NCBI RefSeq assembly: GCF_037572775.1
Contig: NZ_JBBHKA010000001.1
Location: forward strand, 3,348,001-3,412,000
Direction of reading: 5' to 3'
DNA from: Ramlibacter sp. PS4R-6
GTDB lineage: Bacteria; Pseudomonadota; Gammaproteobacteria; Burkholderiales; Burkholderiaceae_C
Length of the DNA: 64,000 nt
Shown here: positions 47,265-56,560 of the stretch, in pieces
How positions within the stretch are numbered: position 1 is the first letter of the stretch
Layout: each line of letters starts with the position of its first letter
Notes under the pieces: model-generated
Databases searched by the model: none
Told to the model about the DNA's origin: nothing
The model's input: only the letters and a program-made list of their open reading frames with translations
Translations under genes and position numbers: made by a program

Positions 47265-47702
47265 ATGGCCGCCGTCGCCCGAATCGTCCGAGACCGCGGC
47301 AGCGTGCGCTACGCGCTGCCGCCGCACGTGACGCAGGAGATCGTGGAGCACCCGCAAGCCGTGGCCGTGCCCGGCGCGAACCGCCACGCGCTGGGCCTCA
47401 TGGCCTGGCAGGGCACGCGGCTTCCCCTCATCGACGTGGCCGTGCGCCTGGGCGCCTGCGCGCCCCGAAGCGGTGCGCCGCGCTACGCGCTGGTCGTCGC
47501 CGTCCAGCCAGCGCCCGGCGCGCCGATCGAGCATGCCGCGATCGCGCTCGACGCGTTGCCCGAGACCGTGGCCGTCGACGACGCCGCGGCCTGCGAGATC
47601 CCCGCGAGCGACGCCTGGCACAGCGTCGCGATTTCGTGCTTCCTGCACGACGGCGTGCCGGTCCCCATCGTGGACACCGCAAAGGTTGTCATCACGGCTT
47701 AG
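47265..47702 (+). CDS. CheW-like coupling protein 2
   Basis: This 145-residue protein has AVAVPGANRHALGLMAWQG followed by RLPLIDVAVRLGA, which matches the CheW pattern for the central strands and loop. The C-terminus (GVPVPIVDTAKVV) also fits. It is shorter than typical CheW. It is within the chemosensory operon, 24 bases upstream of BLUF-like paralogue 2. Confidence 0.65.
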   Translation: MAAVARIVRDRGSVRYALPPHVTQEIVEHPQAVAVPGANRHALGLMAWQGTRLPLIDVAVRLGACAPRSGAPRYALVVAVQPAPGAPIEHAAIALDALPETVAVDDAAACEIPASDAWHSVAISCFLHDGVPVPIVDTAKVVITA

Positions 47703-47726
47703 CCGGAACTGGCAAGATGGGGTGGC

Positions 47727-48680
47727 ATGCATGACACGCGCGATGACCGCGAAGTGACCCGGGCCGTGTGCGCGAGTCTCTCGCGCGTCGAGGGATCGGT
47801 GATGCAGGAGCTGCTGAAGCTGCGCAACGAGCTCGTCGCCCCGGGCGCCCGCGTGCGCGTGAAGTACGCCGTGCTGTACACCAGCGGCTGGCTGGTGCTG
47901 TGGGTGGAAGGCAGCGAGGATGCGGTGCGCAAGGCCATCGCGCGCGCCGCGGCCGACCCGCGCAACGAACACCAGAAGCTCCTGCACTTCAGCCGCGGCC
48001 CCGCCGGCCTGGCCGACCGCGTGCTCGTGGCCACGACGCAGACGACGCTGCGGCCCACGCAGTTCGCGCGCTGGGTCGTGCACCTGATCGACGAAGGCGC
48101 GGGGATGGAGCCTTCGGAGATCTGGAACCGCCTTGGGGCGCCCTGCCTCATCGACCGCTCGCCGCAGCCGCAGCGCCCGGTGCAGCAGTACGCCTTCATC
48201 GCGGCCGACGACCACGGCCCCGTCGACCAGCTGCGCAGGCTCGGCGAACACTTCAAGAGCCCGGTCGTGTACCAGCGCTTTGGCGTCGCGCAGCACCGCT
48301 CGCCCGACATGGGCATGGCTTACGTCGACGTATGGGTGCGCAGGGGCCCCGCGCGCATCCGCTTGCTGTCCGGCGCCGCGATGGCGCGCTCGGCCGTGCG
48401 CCACTCGATGCCGCCGCTGGACGCCATCATCCTGCTGCTCGGCGGCCGCCCGCTGGCGGTGGTGGAACTGGTGACCAACGTGGCGAAGGCGCTGCTGCCG
48501 CTGGAACGCCCGCCGAAGGTGTGGGTGGCCGGCGCGCCGGGCGAGCCGACATCCGCCTCCCTTCGGCTGCTCGAGCAATTGGGCGTGGCGGCCGAAGAAG
48601 CGCCACTGCCAGGGACGGGCCGCAACGACCTGGTGGGCCTGCTGGCTGCTGCCGGGCTGAAGCCGGTGGCGAACCGCTGA
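47727..48680 (+). CDS. BLUF-like domain protein, paralogue 2
   Basis: This 317-residue paralogue of the protein at 38673-39707 has the same N-terminal BLUF-like half (VLYTSGWLVLWVEGSEDAV) and C-terminal half with AFIAADDHGPVDQLRRLGE and HSMPPLDAIILLLGGRP. The BLUF residues Tyr and Gln are again absent. It closes the chemosensory cluster and is tail-to-tail with the cyclase gene, 7 bases apart. Function unknown; the conserved position at both ends of the cluster argues for a role in the system. Confidence 0.7.
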   Translation: MHDTRDDREVTRAVCASLSRVEGSVMQELLKLRNELVAPGARVRVKYAVLYTSGWLVLWVEGSEDAVRKAIARAAADPRNEHQKLLHFSRGPAGLADRVLVATTQTTLRPTQFARWVVHLIDEGAGMEPSEIWNRLGAPCLIDRSPQPQRPVQQYAFIAADDHGPVDQLRRLGEHFKSPVVYQRFGVAQHRSPDMGMAYVDVWVRRGPARIRLLSGAAMARSAVRHSMPPLDAIILLLGGRPLAVVELVTNVAKALLPLERPPKVWVAGAPGEPTSASLRLLEQLGVAAEEAPLPGTGRNDLVGLLAAAGLKPVANR

Positions 48681-48687
48681 AGAAAAA

Positions 48688-49500
48688 CTAGTGCGCCGCG
48701 TGTACGCGCTGCGGCTGCTCGAAGCCCTTCAGCGTGACTTCGCCGATGTAGTCGAACTCCAGGCCCTTGCCGCCACACAGCTCGGCGACCGCGCCCGAGA
48801 CGAAACTGCGTGACGGGTCCGCTGCCGCGCACAGGCGCGCCGCCAGTTGCACCGTGGAGCCGAAAAGGTCCTGGTTGCGCTCCACCGGCTCGCCCGCCGC
48901 GATGCCCACGCGCACCTGCACGCGCACGGGCGTTGCGTCGCACTTGGCCAGCTTTTCGTGGATCTGCGCCGCGGCCCGCACGGCGCTGGCGGCCGACGCG
49001 AACGACGCCATGATCCCGTCGCCCGTGTGCTTCACCTCGCGGCCGTGGAACTCGGCCAGCGCGGCGCGCACGATGTCGTCGTGCAGCCGCAGGCACTGCA
49101 TGCCCACGTCGTCGCCGTGGCGCTGCGTGATGCCGGTGGAGTTGACGATGTCGGTGAAGAGGATCGAGCGGATGCCGGTGTCCGGCTCCGCGGTGGCGGG
49201 GAAGACCGCCGCACCGCCGGTGTTGATGGCGGTACCGCCGAGGAAGCCGTCGGCCACGTCGGGGTCGACCTCGATGATCTTCGACGCGATGAGGCCATGG
49301 GCCTCGGCGTGCACGCGCGACGCCAGCTCGGCGGTAGGCGCGCTGCACAAGCAGAAGATCTTGCCGGAGGCCTCGTTCAGCCAGTACTTGTGGTACTCCA
49401 CGCCGTAGCGGCCCTGCACCTTCATGTCCGCCATGTGGGCGTTGGCGACGTCTTCGGCCTTCGCGCCCTTGACCTCGTGGATATCCATGTACATCGGCAT
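48688..49500 (-). CDS. Class III adenylate/guanylate cyclase with N-terminal DUF4242 (SCO4226-like) domain
   Basis: The 270-residue protein has an N-terminal domain of about 80 residues (MYMDIHEVKGAKAEDVANAH; VHAEAHGLIASKIIEV) of the SCO4226-like/DUF4242 type. It is followed by a class III cyclase catalytic domain: metal Asp in LFTDIVNSTG, second Asp in KHTGDGIMASF, and NQDLFGSTVQLAARLC near the end of the catalytic fold. ATG 49500 has TGGAG upstream. It probably makes cAMP in the cytoplasm; substrate choice cannot be read with certainty. It is adjacent to the Pil-Chp-like cluster, whose Pseudomonas homologue controls cAMP. Confidence 0.85.
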   Translation of the reverse strand: MPMYMDIHEVKGAKAEDVANAHMADMKVQGRYGVEYHKYWLNEASGKIFCLCSAPTAELASRVHAEAHGLIASKIIEVDPDVADGFLGGTAINTGGAAVFPATAEPDTGIRSILFTDIVNSTGITQRHGDDVGMQCLRLHDDIVRAALAEFHGREVKHTGDGIMASFASAASAVRAAAQIHEKLAKCDATPVRVQVRVGIAAGEPVERNQDLFGSTVQLAARLCAAADPSRSFVSGAVAELCGGKGLEFDYIGEVTLKGFEQPQRVHAAH

Positions 49501-49604
49501 CGCAACTCCAGGCAATAGCGCGCCATTCTGGGGGATGACGGCGCGGAATCAAAGGAGGAGCTTCGGGCCTTGTCTGTCAGCCCCTGTCGGTCTTGTCCTA
49601 CAAG

Positions 49605-49746
49605 CACAGCGGTAAGCCGGATTGCACACTTCCTAGCAATCACCCCGACTCCTCTGAGTCCCCTCCTCCTCCGGGGTGAGCTGGTCCGGCCCTCCGTCCC
49701 GCGACTAGCATGTTGGGCCCAGTCCATGACTGGGCCCTCTTTTTTT
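49605..49746 (+). ncRNA. Candidate small RNA with CCUCCUCCUCC anti-Shine-Dalgarno segment
   Basis: In the 326-base gap between the cyclase (start 49500, minus) and 49827, a structured block ends in a strong terminator. An outer stem CACCCCG/CGGGGTG (49641-49647 with 49672-49678) encloses an inner hairpin GACTC-CTCT-GAGTC (49647-49660) and a C-rich stretch CCCTCCTCCTCC (49661-49672) that is complementary to a ribosome-binding site. The motif resembles the CUCCUCCC loops of known stress small RNAs in other proteobacteria. The 5' end is unknown. The rest of the gap, 49501-49590, holds nothing I recognise. Confidence 0.45.
49715..49746 (+). terminator. Intrinsic terminator of the candidate small RNA
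   Basis: A perfect 9-bp stem GGGCCCAGT/ACTGGGCCC (49715-49723 with 49729-49737) with loop CCATG is followed by a T-rich tract to 49746. Confidence 0.9.
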
Positions 49747-49826
49747 CTGCAAGGTAACGCCGAAGTTGTCCTACCGGCAACGCGCGCACACGCGATTAAC
49801 ATCCGCTCGCAGCAGCAGTAGGCGGT

Positions 49827-50018
49827 ATGAGCGACTGGGACAACACGATCACGAACGGGCAGAAGAAGGCGTTGGCGCGCTTGGCCACCCTTCAGCGCCT
49901 GCGGGAAGAGGCGCGCGAAGGCCACCGCCCCGCCATGCTCGACTCGATCGACAAGCTCATCGAGCTGGAGGCGCGCCTGCTGCGCAACCCGCGCGACAAG
50001 GAAAACAAGCCGTCCTAG
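49827..50018 (+). CDS. Small hypothetical protein
   Basis: This 63-residue charged, helical protein (MSDWDNTITNGQKKALARLA; ends NPRDKENKPS) lacks a known domain. Codon use is like the neighbours. It has a GTCCTACC motif 59 bases before its start, and ends three bases from the convergent gene at 50022. I have no function for it. Confidence 0.6.
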   Translation: MSDWDNTITNGQKKALARLATLQRLREEAREGHRPAMLDSIDKLIELEARLLRNPRDKENKPS

Positions 50019-50021
50019 GCT

Positions 50022-50489
50022 TCAGTCACCGGTGCGCGTGAAGCGCATGTCCCAATTGGTTTCCCAGCTCTTGCCGCCGTCCGGCGAGAACGACTGCTGC
50101 CAGCGCGCGCTGGTGGCCGTGATCTCGGACCACAGGTAGCGCACGCGGATCGGCATGCCGCGCAAGGTGTCGTCGCACTCGAACGTGCCCACGCCATCTT
50201 CGAAGCGGCCGACCACCGGCGGGTCGAGCTGGTGCGGATTGCGGCCGTCGAACCACCAGATCGCCCACAGGCCGGTCTTCGGGTTGTAGGTGCGCAGCGT
50301 GGCCGCGCGGTAGGTGCCCGACGGCAGGTGCAGCACGTTGTCGTCCACGTTGCCGGCGCCGTCCATCAGCGGGCGCAGCGTGGACTGGCCTTCGAACTCT
50401 TCCCAATCCGTGCAGCCGGCCAGGCGTTCCTTCAGCCGGCGGTGGTGCACGTGCCACGAGCCGACGAGCGGGGTGAAGTCGTTGTCCAT
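50022..50489 (-). CDS. Conserved hypothetical protein, DUF1579-like beta-barrel
   Basis: The 155-residue protein is rich in Trp and beta strands: FTPLVGSWHVHHRRLKERLAG, WAIWWFDGRNPHQLDPPVVG and a C-terminal SFSPDGGKSWETNWDMRFTR. The pattern resembles lipocalin-like DUF1579 proteins, which are of unknown function. ATG 50489 (MDNDFTPLVGSWH) is chosen because it begins the conserved domain. There is no signal peptide. Confidence 0.7.
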   Translation of the reverse strand: MDNDFTPLVGSWHVHHRRLKERLAGCTDWEEFEGQSTLRPLMDGAGNVDDNVLHLPSGTYRAATLRTYNPKTGLWAIWWFDGRNPHQLDPPVVGRFEDGVGTFECDDTLRGMPIRVRYLWSEITATSARWQQSFSPDGGKSWETNWDMRFTRTGD

Positions 50490-50534
50490 GGCGCGCAGTG
50501 TGTGGCCGCGCCCCGCATGAACCTGGCAGGAGCC

Positions 50535-50563
50535 AAAAAAAAGCCCCGCCAGGTGCGCGGGGC
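50535..50563 (-). terminator. Intrinsic terminator (minus strand)
   Basis: Read on the minus strand, GCCCCGC pairs with GCGGGGC (50543-50549 and 50557-50563), followed by eight T. It ends the transcript of the gene at 50605-50958. Confidence 0.85.
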
Positions 50564-50604
50564 CAGCTTGGAGAACTTCTCTCGTCAGGCAACCATGCGT
50601 TCGA

Positions 50605-50958
50605 TCAGTGGTGCTTGCGCCAGTGGCGGTGGCCCTTGTGGTCCACGTAGTAGTGGTTGCGGTACTGCGGGCTCCAGTAGTACTGGACGCCGCTGTAGAA
50701 CACGGGGCGCGGCCCCCACACGACAGGCGCGGGCTCGTAGTACACGGGCGCCGGCTCGTAGTAGACCGGTGCGGGCGCGTAGTACACGGGCGCCGGGGCG
50801 TAGTAGCGCGGCGCGTAGTTGCTGGCGCCGATGGACACGCCCGGCGCCACATTGGCGCCGATCGAGAAATAGACGTTGTCGCGGGCATGGGCCACGGACA
50901 CGGCGCCGGCGGCTGCGACAGCCAGCGCGGCTGCGATCACGGGACGGCTCAGTTTCAT
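50605..50958 (-). CDS. Secreted Tyr/Pro-rich repeat protein
   Basis: This 117-residue protein has a signal peptide (MKLSRPVIAAALAVAAAGA, cleavage after SVAHA) and a mature part with tandem repeats of the type YAPAPVYY and YEPAPVYY (about residues 50-85). A His-rich tail ends GHRHWRKHH. It resembles small periplasmic YXWGXW/PXPV-repeat proteins of betaproteobacteria with unknown role, possibly metal or envelope related. A good ribosome-binding site (GGAGAG) precedes the ATG. Confidence 0.75.
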   Translation of the reverse strand: MKLSRPVIAAALAVAAAGAVSVAHARDNVYFSIGANVAPGVSIGASNYAPRYYAPAPVYYAPAPVYYEPAPVYYEPAPVVWGPRPVFYSGVQYYWSPQYRNHYYVDHKGHRHWRKHH

Positions 50959-51143
50959 TGCAATCTCTCCTGTAGTGCAGGGCACTCCCAAAAAAAGGCC
51001 CTTGCGCTTATTAAACGCAGGGCACTCCATGCGGAATACCCCCTGCACAGTCAAACCCGTGAAGGGAGGTAACGAAGCCTCTCCGAATGCGTGCCGTCCT
51101 ACACGGCCCGGCCCCACGGGCGGGCCCCTTGTGCAGCGCACCC

Positions 51144-51149
51144 TAAAAT
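51144..51149 (+). promoter_or_regulatory. Possible -10 element for glnS
   Basis: TAAAAT (51144-51149) lies 9 bases before the glnS ATG. No clear -35 at the proper distance. The 51096-51128 region contains GTCCTACA and an inverted repeat of G and C. Confidence 0.35.
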
Positions 51150-51158
51150 GGTTTCGCC

Positions 51159-52943
<1,785 letters not shown>

Positions 52944-52956
52944 AACGGGAGGAACG

Positions 52957-53928
52957 ATGAAGCGAAACCGACCAGAAAAGAAACTCTCAGACCTAGGTCT
53001 ATTCGCAGTTATTGCAGCTGTTGTCGTTGCGCTCTGGTGGCAAGGTTGGCAATGGATCGACAACAACATCAAGAGTCCCGATACAAAAGTACAGTCTCAT
53101 GAGGCGATGCGCGGGACTTTTGGAGATAAGTTCGGCGCAATCAACGCCCTCTTTTCCGGTCTTGCCTTAGCAGGCGTCATTTTCACAATCTTGTTGCAGA
53201 GGCGCGAACTCCGTCTGCAGCGCGAGGACATCGAAGATCAGAATGAAACGCTCAGACGTCAGCGTTTCGAGAATAGCTTTTTTCAGCTGCTATCGCTCCA
53301 CCGCGATATCTTGGCAAACATTGAACTCTCGTCTTTCAGGCAGTCCGCCGCCTTCCGGTTCTTTGTCGATTCTCTAAAGGCCAGCAGTACGACCTTCAGC
53401 GCATTCCAGCCGCTTAGTCGCCTGACGAAGACGGAACTCCACCAGTTGACCGCCAAGCTAGAGCTCACTGATGAGATACGGAAGAAATTGTCTCCCTCAG
53501 ACATTTCTAACTTAGAAACCGCCTTCGAAAAGGGACCCGGATGCGTTGGGGAGTTCTTGGACGAAGGAATGGAGTTTCATTGGAAGCTACTCGATAAAGC
53601 CTATGCATTTGCCGACGAGGGCTCGGAGCGCCGACTTGCCCACTACTTCCGGAATCTCTATCACGTCCTCCGCTTTGTCGACGACGCAGCCGAATTAGAA
53701 CCTCACGAAAAAAAGACATACGCGCGAATGGTGAGAGCGCAGCTTTCGAACGAGGAACTTGTGGCGGTCCTTTATAACGCGCTAGCACGCGGCTCCTCGG
53801 AGTTCGGGTACCCGAAGATGCTGGCGCTCGTCAGAAAATACGACCTCCTCCAAAATGTGTATGCCGGAAGCGTTGTTCATCCAATACATCTGAAGATGCT
53901 GAACGCCGTTCCGTTGGAGGCCAAGTGA
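52957..53928 (+). CDS. putAbiC-like abortive infection membrane protein
   Basis: This 323-residue protein has two N-terminal membrane helices (about 10-35 and 62-80), then a charged coiled-coil stretch (RRELRLQREDIEDQ). The cytoplasmic helical domain has ENSFFQLLSLHRDIL near residue 107 and YFRNLYHVLRFVDDAAE near 230, matching the putative phage abortive infection family (PF16872-like). Its base composition differs from the surroundings: the 60 bases at 53281-53340 contain 29 G/C against about 40 of 60 in a core-gene line at 44641-44700. GGGAGG precedes ATG 52957. It overlaps the DUF262 gene by 4 bases. Confidence 0.75.
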   Translation: MKRNRPEKKLSDLGLFAVIAAVVVALWWQGWQWIDNNIKSPDTKVQSHEAMRGTFGDKFGAINALFSGLALAGVIFTILLQRRELRLQREDIEDQNETLRRQRFENSFFQLLSLHRDILANIELSSFRQSAAFRFFVDSLKASSTTFSAFQPLSRLTKTELHQLTAKLELTDEIRKKLSPSDISNLETAFEKGPGCVGEFLDEGMEFHWKLLDKAYAFADEGSERRLAHYFRNLYHVLRFVDDAAELEPHEKKTYARMVRAQLSNEELVAVLYNALARGSSEFGYPKMLALVRKYDLLQNVYAGSVVHPIHLKMLNAVPLEAK

Positions 53929-55511
53929 AACTGCGAGATCCCCGCCCTGAGATCCAGCGACTTGAGGAACTGGTTACCGCAGTTCGACGCGGCGAAATTC
54001 GCCTGCCACGCTTTCAGCGCCCCTTTGTATGGTCGAAGTCCGATATGTTGAACTTGCTCGACTCGATCTATAACGGCTATCCGATTGGAAGCATCCTGCT
54101 TTGGCATAGCTCAGAGCGGCTAAAGAGTGAGCGCGAGATTGTTGGTTTCGAAGTCGCCACGCAGACTGCCGACAATTACCCGACCAATTATTTGCTGGAC
54201 GGACAACAGCGTCTTACTACGCTTTGCGGCTCGCTTTTTTGGAACGGAGAGGACGAGCGCAGCATTTGGCGGATATTTTTTGATTTGGAACGCGAAGAGT
54301 TCACGTTCGCGAAGAAACCGCTTCCGATTCATTTTTTCCCGATGAACCGTCTGATGTCGACGAGTGACTTTATTAGTCAGTGCACCAGCTTTCAAGCGAC
54401 TCAGCAGCCGAAGAAATACATAGAGCGAGCAGAAAAGCTTCTGCAATCCTTCAAGGACTACAAGATCGCGGTTGTTCGCATCGGAGACATCCCTCTCGAT
54501 GAGGTCGCTCCGATATTCGAGCGCATAAACAGCACTGGGCGCAAACTCACGATGGTCGACCTCATGCGCGCGGCAACCTGGAAGGACGGATTTGACCTAA
54601 CCGATGCCATAGACGACATCGTCGCAGAAGTACGGACTGCTGGGTTTGGTGAGATTCCCGATACGTACGTTCTGCGAGCAATCTCCGCGGCAGCGGGTTT
54701 TGGGATCAACAAGGAAGACATTGACAAGCTGCGCCATCTGACCGCTGATCAACTGCGAACCAGAGTAAACGATGCGAAGGTCGCCTTACTGGCAGCTTTG
54801 GGGTTTTTGCGAACGAGTGTTTCGTTAGACGATCTCTCGTTTCTCCCGTACGCCCTCCAGTTGACTCACCTCGCGGAGTATTTTCGTCTTAGACCGGAAC
54901 CGTCCGGTATCGAGCGAACCGTTCTCGCCCAGTGGTTTTGGGCGACGTCTGTCTCAAGGTACTTTGCGAGTGCTAGTACAACCGGTCAAACTGCCAAAGA
55001 TTTGGATCAGATGCGGAAACTTGCGAGCCGGACTATCCACGGGCTCGCCATCGGGGACGAAGACGAAGAACTGGACATCACACAGTTTTTGTTTAATGCC
55101 GCGAATCTTCGCAATGCGACGACGACGGCGTTCGCGCTCTTGCTCAAGTCTATTCGTCCAGCTCGGACAATTTACGGAGAGTTGCTCGACGCCGCGCACA
55201 TTAAACAAAAGGAGCGGCATATTTTCGATGAGATCGTACCTCCCGACCACAGGTTCGCTAAGCGGAACATAGGTTTGCTTTTGAATCCATTTAAAGAGGT
55301 CGAGACCGGTCCCCAGCACCCGATCTACATTCCCGCACTCGAAGAAAACTTCTTGGATGAGGAATGCATCGAACTGTGGGCGTCTGGCGAGATTGATATT
55401 CTGGTGAAGCGGCGCGCTGCCATCATTGCCGGACGCATTTCGCATCTGACTGGACGACTCGCAGTATTCAAAGAAGTGGAGCTTGGCGATCCAAGCCCCG
55501 CTAACTCCTAG
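53925..55511 (+). CDS. DUF262 (ParB-like / GmrS-N type) protein
   Basis: This 528-residue protein has an N-terminal DUF262 domain: LPRFQRPFVWSKSDMLNLLD then YPIGSILLW and the signature LLDGQQRLTTL near residue 95. DUF262 occurs in GmrSD-type and SspE-type anti-phage nucleases, where DGQQR binds nucleotide. The C-terminal part has RHIFDEIVP and NIGLLLNP, loosely like the HNH (DUF1524) layout, but the full HNH set is not obvious. GTG 53925 overlaps the upstream stop, so the two are translationally coupled. AT-richer than neighbours. Probable partner of the putAbiC-like protein. Confidence 0.8.
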   Translation: MKLRDPRPEIQRLEELVTAVRRGEIRLPRFQRPFVWSKSDMLNLLDSIYNGYPIGSILLWHSSERLKSEREIVGFEVATQTADNYPTNYLLDGQQRLTTLCGSLFWNGEDERSIWRIFFDLEREEFTFAKKPLPIHFFPMNRLMSTSDFISQCTSFQATQQPKKYIERAEKLLQSFKDYKIAVVRIGDIPLDEVAPIFERINSTGRKLTMVDLMRAATWKDGFDLTDAIDDIVAEVRTAGFGEIPDTYVLRAISAAAGFGINKEDIDKLRHLTADQLRTRVNDAKVALLAALGFLRTSVSLDDLSFLPYALQLTHLAEYFRLRPEPSGIERTVLAQWFWATSVSRYFASASTTGQTAKDLDQMRKLASRTIHGLAIGDEDEELDITQFLFNAANLRNATTTAFALLLKSIRPARTIYGELLDAAHIKQKERHIFDEIVPPDHRFAKRNIGLLLNPFKEVETGPQHPIYIPALEENFLDEECIELWASGEIDILVKRRAAIIAGRISHLTGRLAVFKEVELGDPSPANS

Positions 55512-55560
55512 GCACGCCGGAATTCTCCTGAGAGAAGTCGGACTATCACCTGACTTACGT

Positions 55561-55576
55561 GTCGAGTCGCCTCGAC
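55561..55576. repeat. Small hairpin after the AT-rich island
   Basis: GTCGAG-TCGC-CTCGAC forms a 6-bp stem with a 4-base loop in the 219-base gap between 55511 and 55731. A second weaker hairpin CCCGC/GCGGG lies near 55700. There is no T-run, so neither is a clear terminator. Confidence 0.3.
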
Positions 55577-55730
55577 CGCTCCCCATGGTTGGAAGATGCA
55601 AGGGGTGCATGTCGCCGGCTTGCACGATGCCCGCCCACAAAGCTCATCGGTAGCGGACTACAGGCATTTACCCAAAAGTCGTCGATGCTCGAGCTTGTCC
55701 CGCAAGGCGGGCTCACATTGGAGACACCTC

Positions 55731-56420
55731 ATGAGAATGCAAATCAAATCGGCGCTCGCCGTCGGCGCGCTGATCCTCGGCTCGCAAGCGATGGCCCAAA
55801 TCGTCCTGTACGAGGGCGAGGGCTTCCGCGGCCGCTCCGTCGTCGTCGACAAGGACATGCGCAACCTGGACCGCCGTGGCCTGGGCAACTCGACACGTTC
55901 GATCGTGGTGGAACGGGGCCGCTGGGAAGTTTGCGAGAACCCGCGCTTCGAAGGCAAATGCGCCGTCCTGCGCCGCGGCAACTATCCCAACCTGCGCGGC
56001 ACCGGCCTCGACGCCAACATCTCGTCCATCCGCAAGGCCAGCGAGGGTCGCCGTTACGAAAACGAGCCGCAAGCCGCAGCCGGCGAAGAGTACCGGTACC
56101 GCCGCCGCGCCAATGAGCGCACGACCGAAGTGCCGGTGACCAACGTGCGCGCGATCATGGGCGAGGCCAACCAGCGCTGCTGGGTGGAGCGCCAGGAAGC
56201 CGCCCCGGTGGACCCGGGCGCCGCGTTGATCGCGGGCATCCTGGGCTACCAGGTCGGCGGCGCGCAGCAGAACGTGCAGCGCTGCAGGACCGTGCAGGGC
56301 AAACCCGCCTACTACGAAGTCACCTACAACTTCCGCGGCTCGCCGCACACGGTGCAGATGGCCGCGCCGCCGGAAAACAACCGCATCGTCGTCAACCAGC
56401 GCGGCGAACCCCGCATGTAA
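55731..56420 (+). CDS. Beta/gamma-crystallin-like secreted protein with glycine-zipper region
   Basis: The 229-residue protein has a signal peptide (KSALAVGALILGSQAMAQ). It has a beta/gamma-crystallin-like region at about 22-105 with two motif-like halves (YEGEGFRGRSVVVDKD; RWEVCENPRFEGKCAVLRRG). A charged linker is followed by a C-terminal part with a glycine-rich hydrophobic stretch (PGAALIAGILGYQVGG) as in outer-membrane glycine-zipper lipoproteins. It is probably periplasmic or outer-membrane associated. It has its own terminator. Confidence 0.75.
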   Translation: MRMQIKSALAVGALILGSQAMAQIVLYEGEGFRGRSVVVDKDMRNLDRRGLGNSTRSIVVERGRWEVCENPRFEGKCAVLRRGNYPNLRGTGLDANISSIRKASEGRRYENEPQAAAGEEYRYRRRANERTTEVPVTNVRAIMGEANQRCWVERQEAAPVDPGAALIAGILGYQVGGAQQNVQRCRTVQGKPAYYEVTYNFRGSPHTVQMAAPPENNRIVVNQRGEPRM

Positions 56421-56444
56421 GCTGCCACCCGGCAGGCAACAGCA

Positions 56445-56471
56445 AACGGCGAGCGAGAGCTCGCCGTTTTT
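56445..56471 (+). terminator. Intrinsic terminator
   Basis: A 10-bp stem AACGGCGAGC/GCTCGCCGTT (56445-56454 with 56459-56468) with loop GAGA runs into T's. Confidence 0.9.
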
Positions 56472-56560
56472 CGTTGGGCACTGTCGCGCTCATACATCCG
56501 AATGGGCCATTGCTCAGGCAGCGCACTCTCCTTAGGCTTCGCCGAATTAGGGAGAACAGC

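Noticed and set aside
51096..51128. G/C inverted repeat before glnS as a terminator.
   Set aside because: It is not followed by a T-run and lies in a promoter region.
52944..55731. Flanking direct repeats or an integrase marking the AT-rich island.
   Set aside because: By eye I found no matching repeats at both borders and no integrase or transposase gene, so no att site is claimed.
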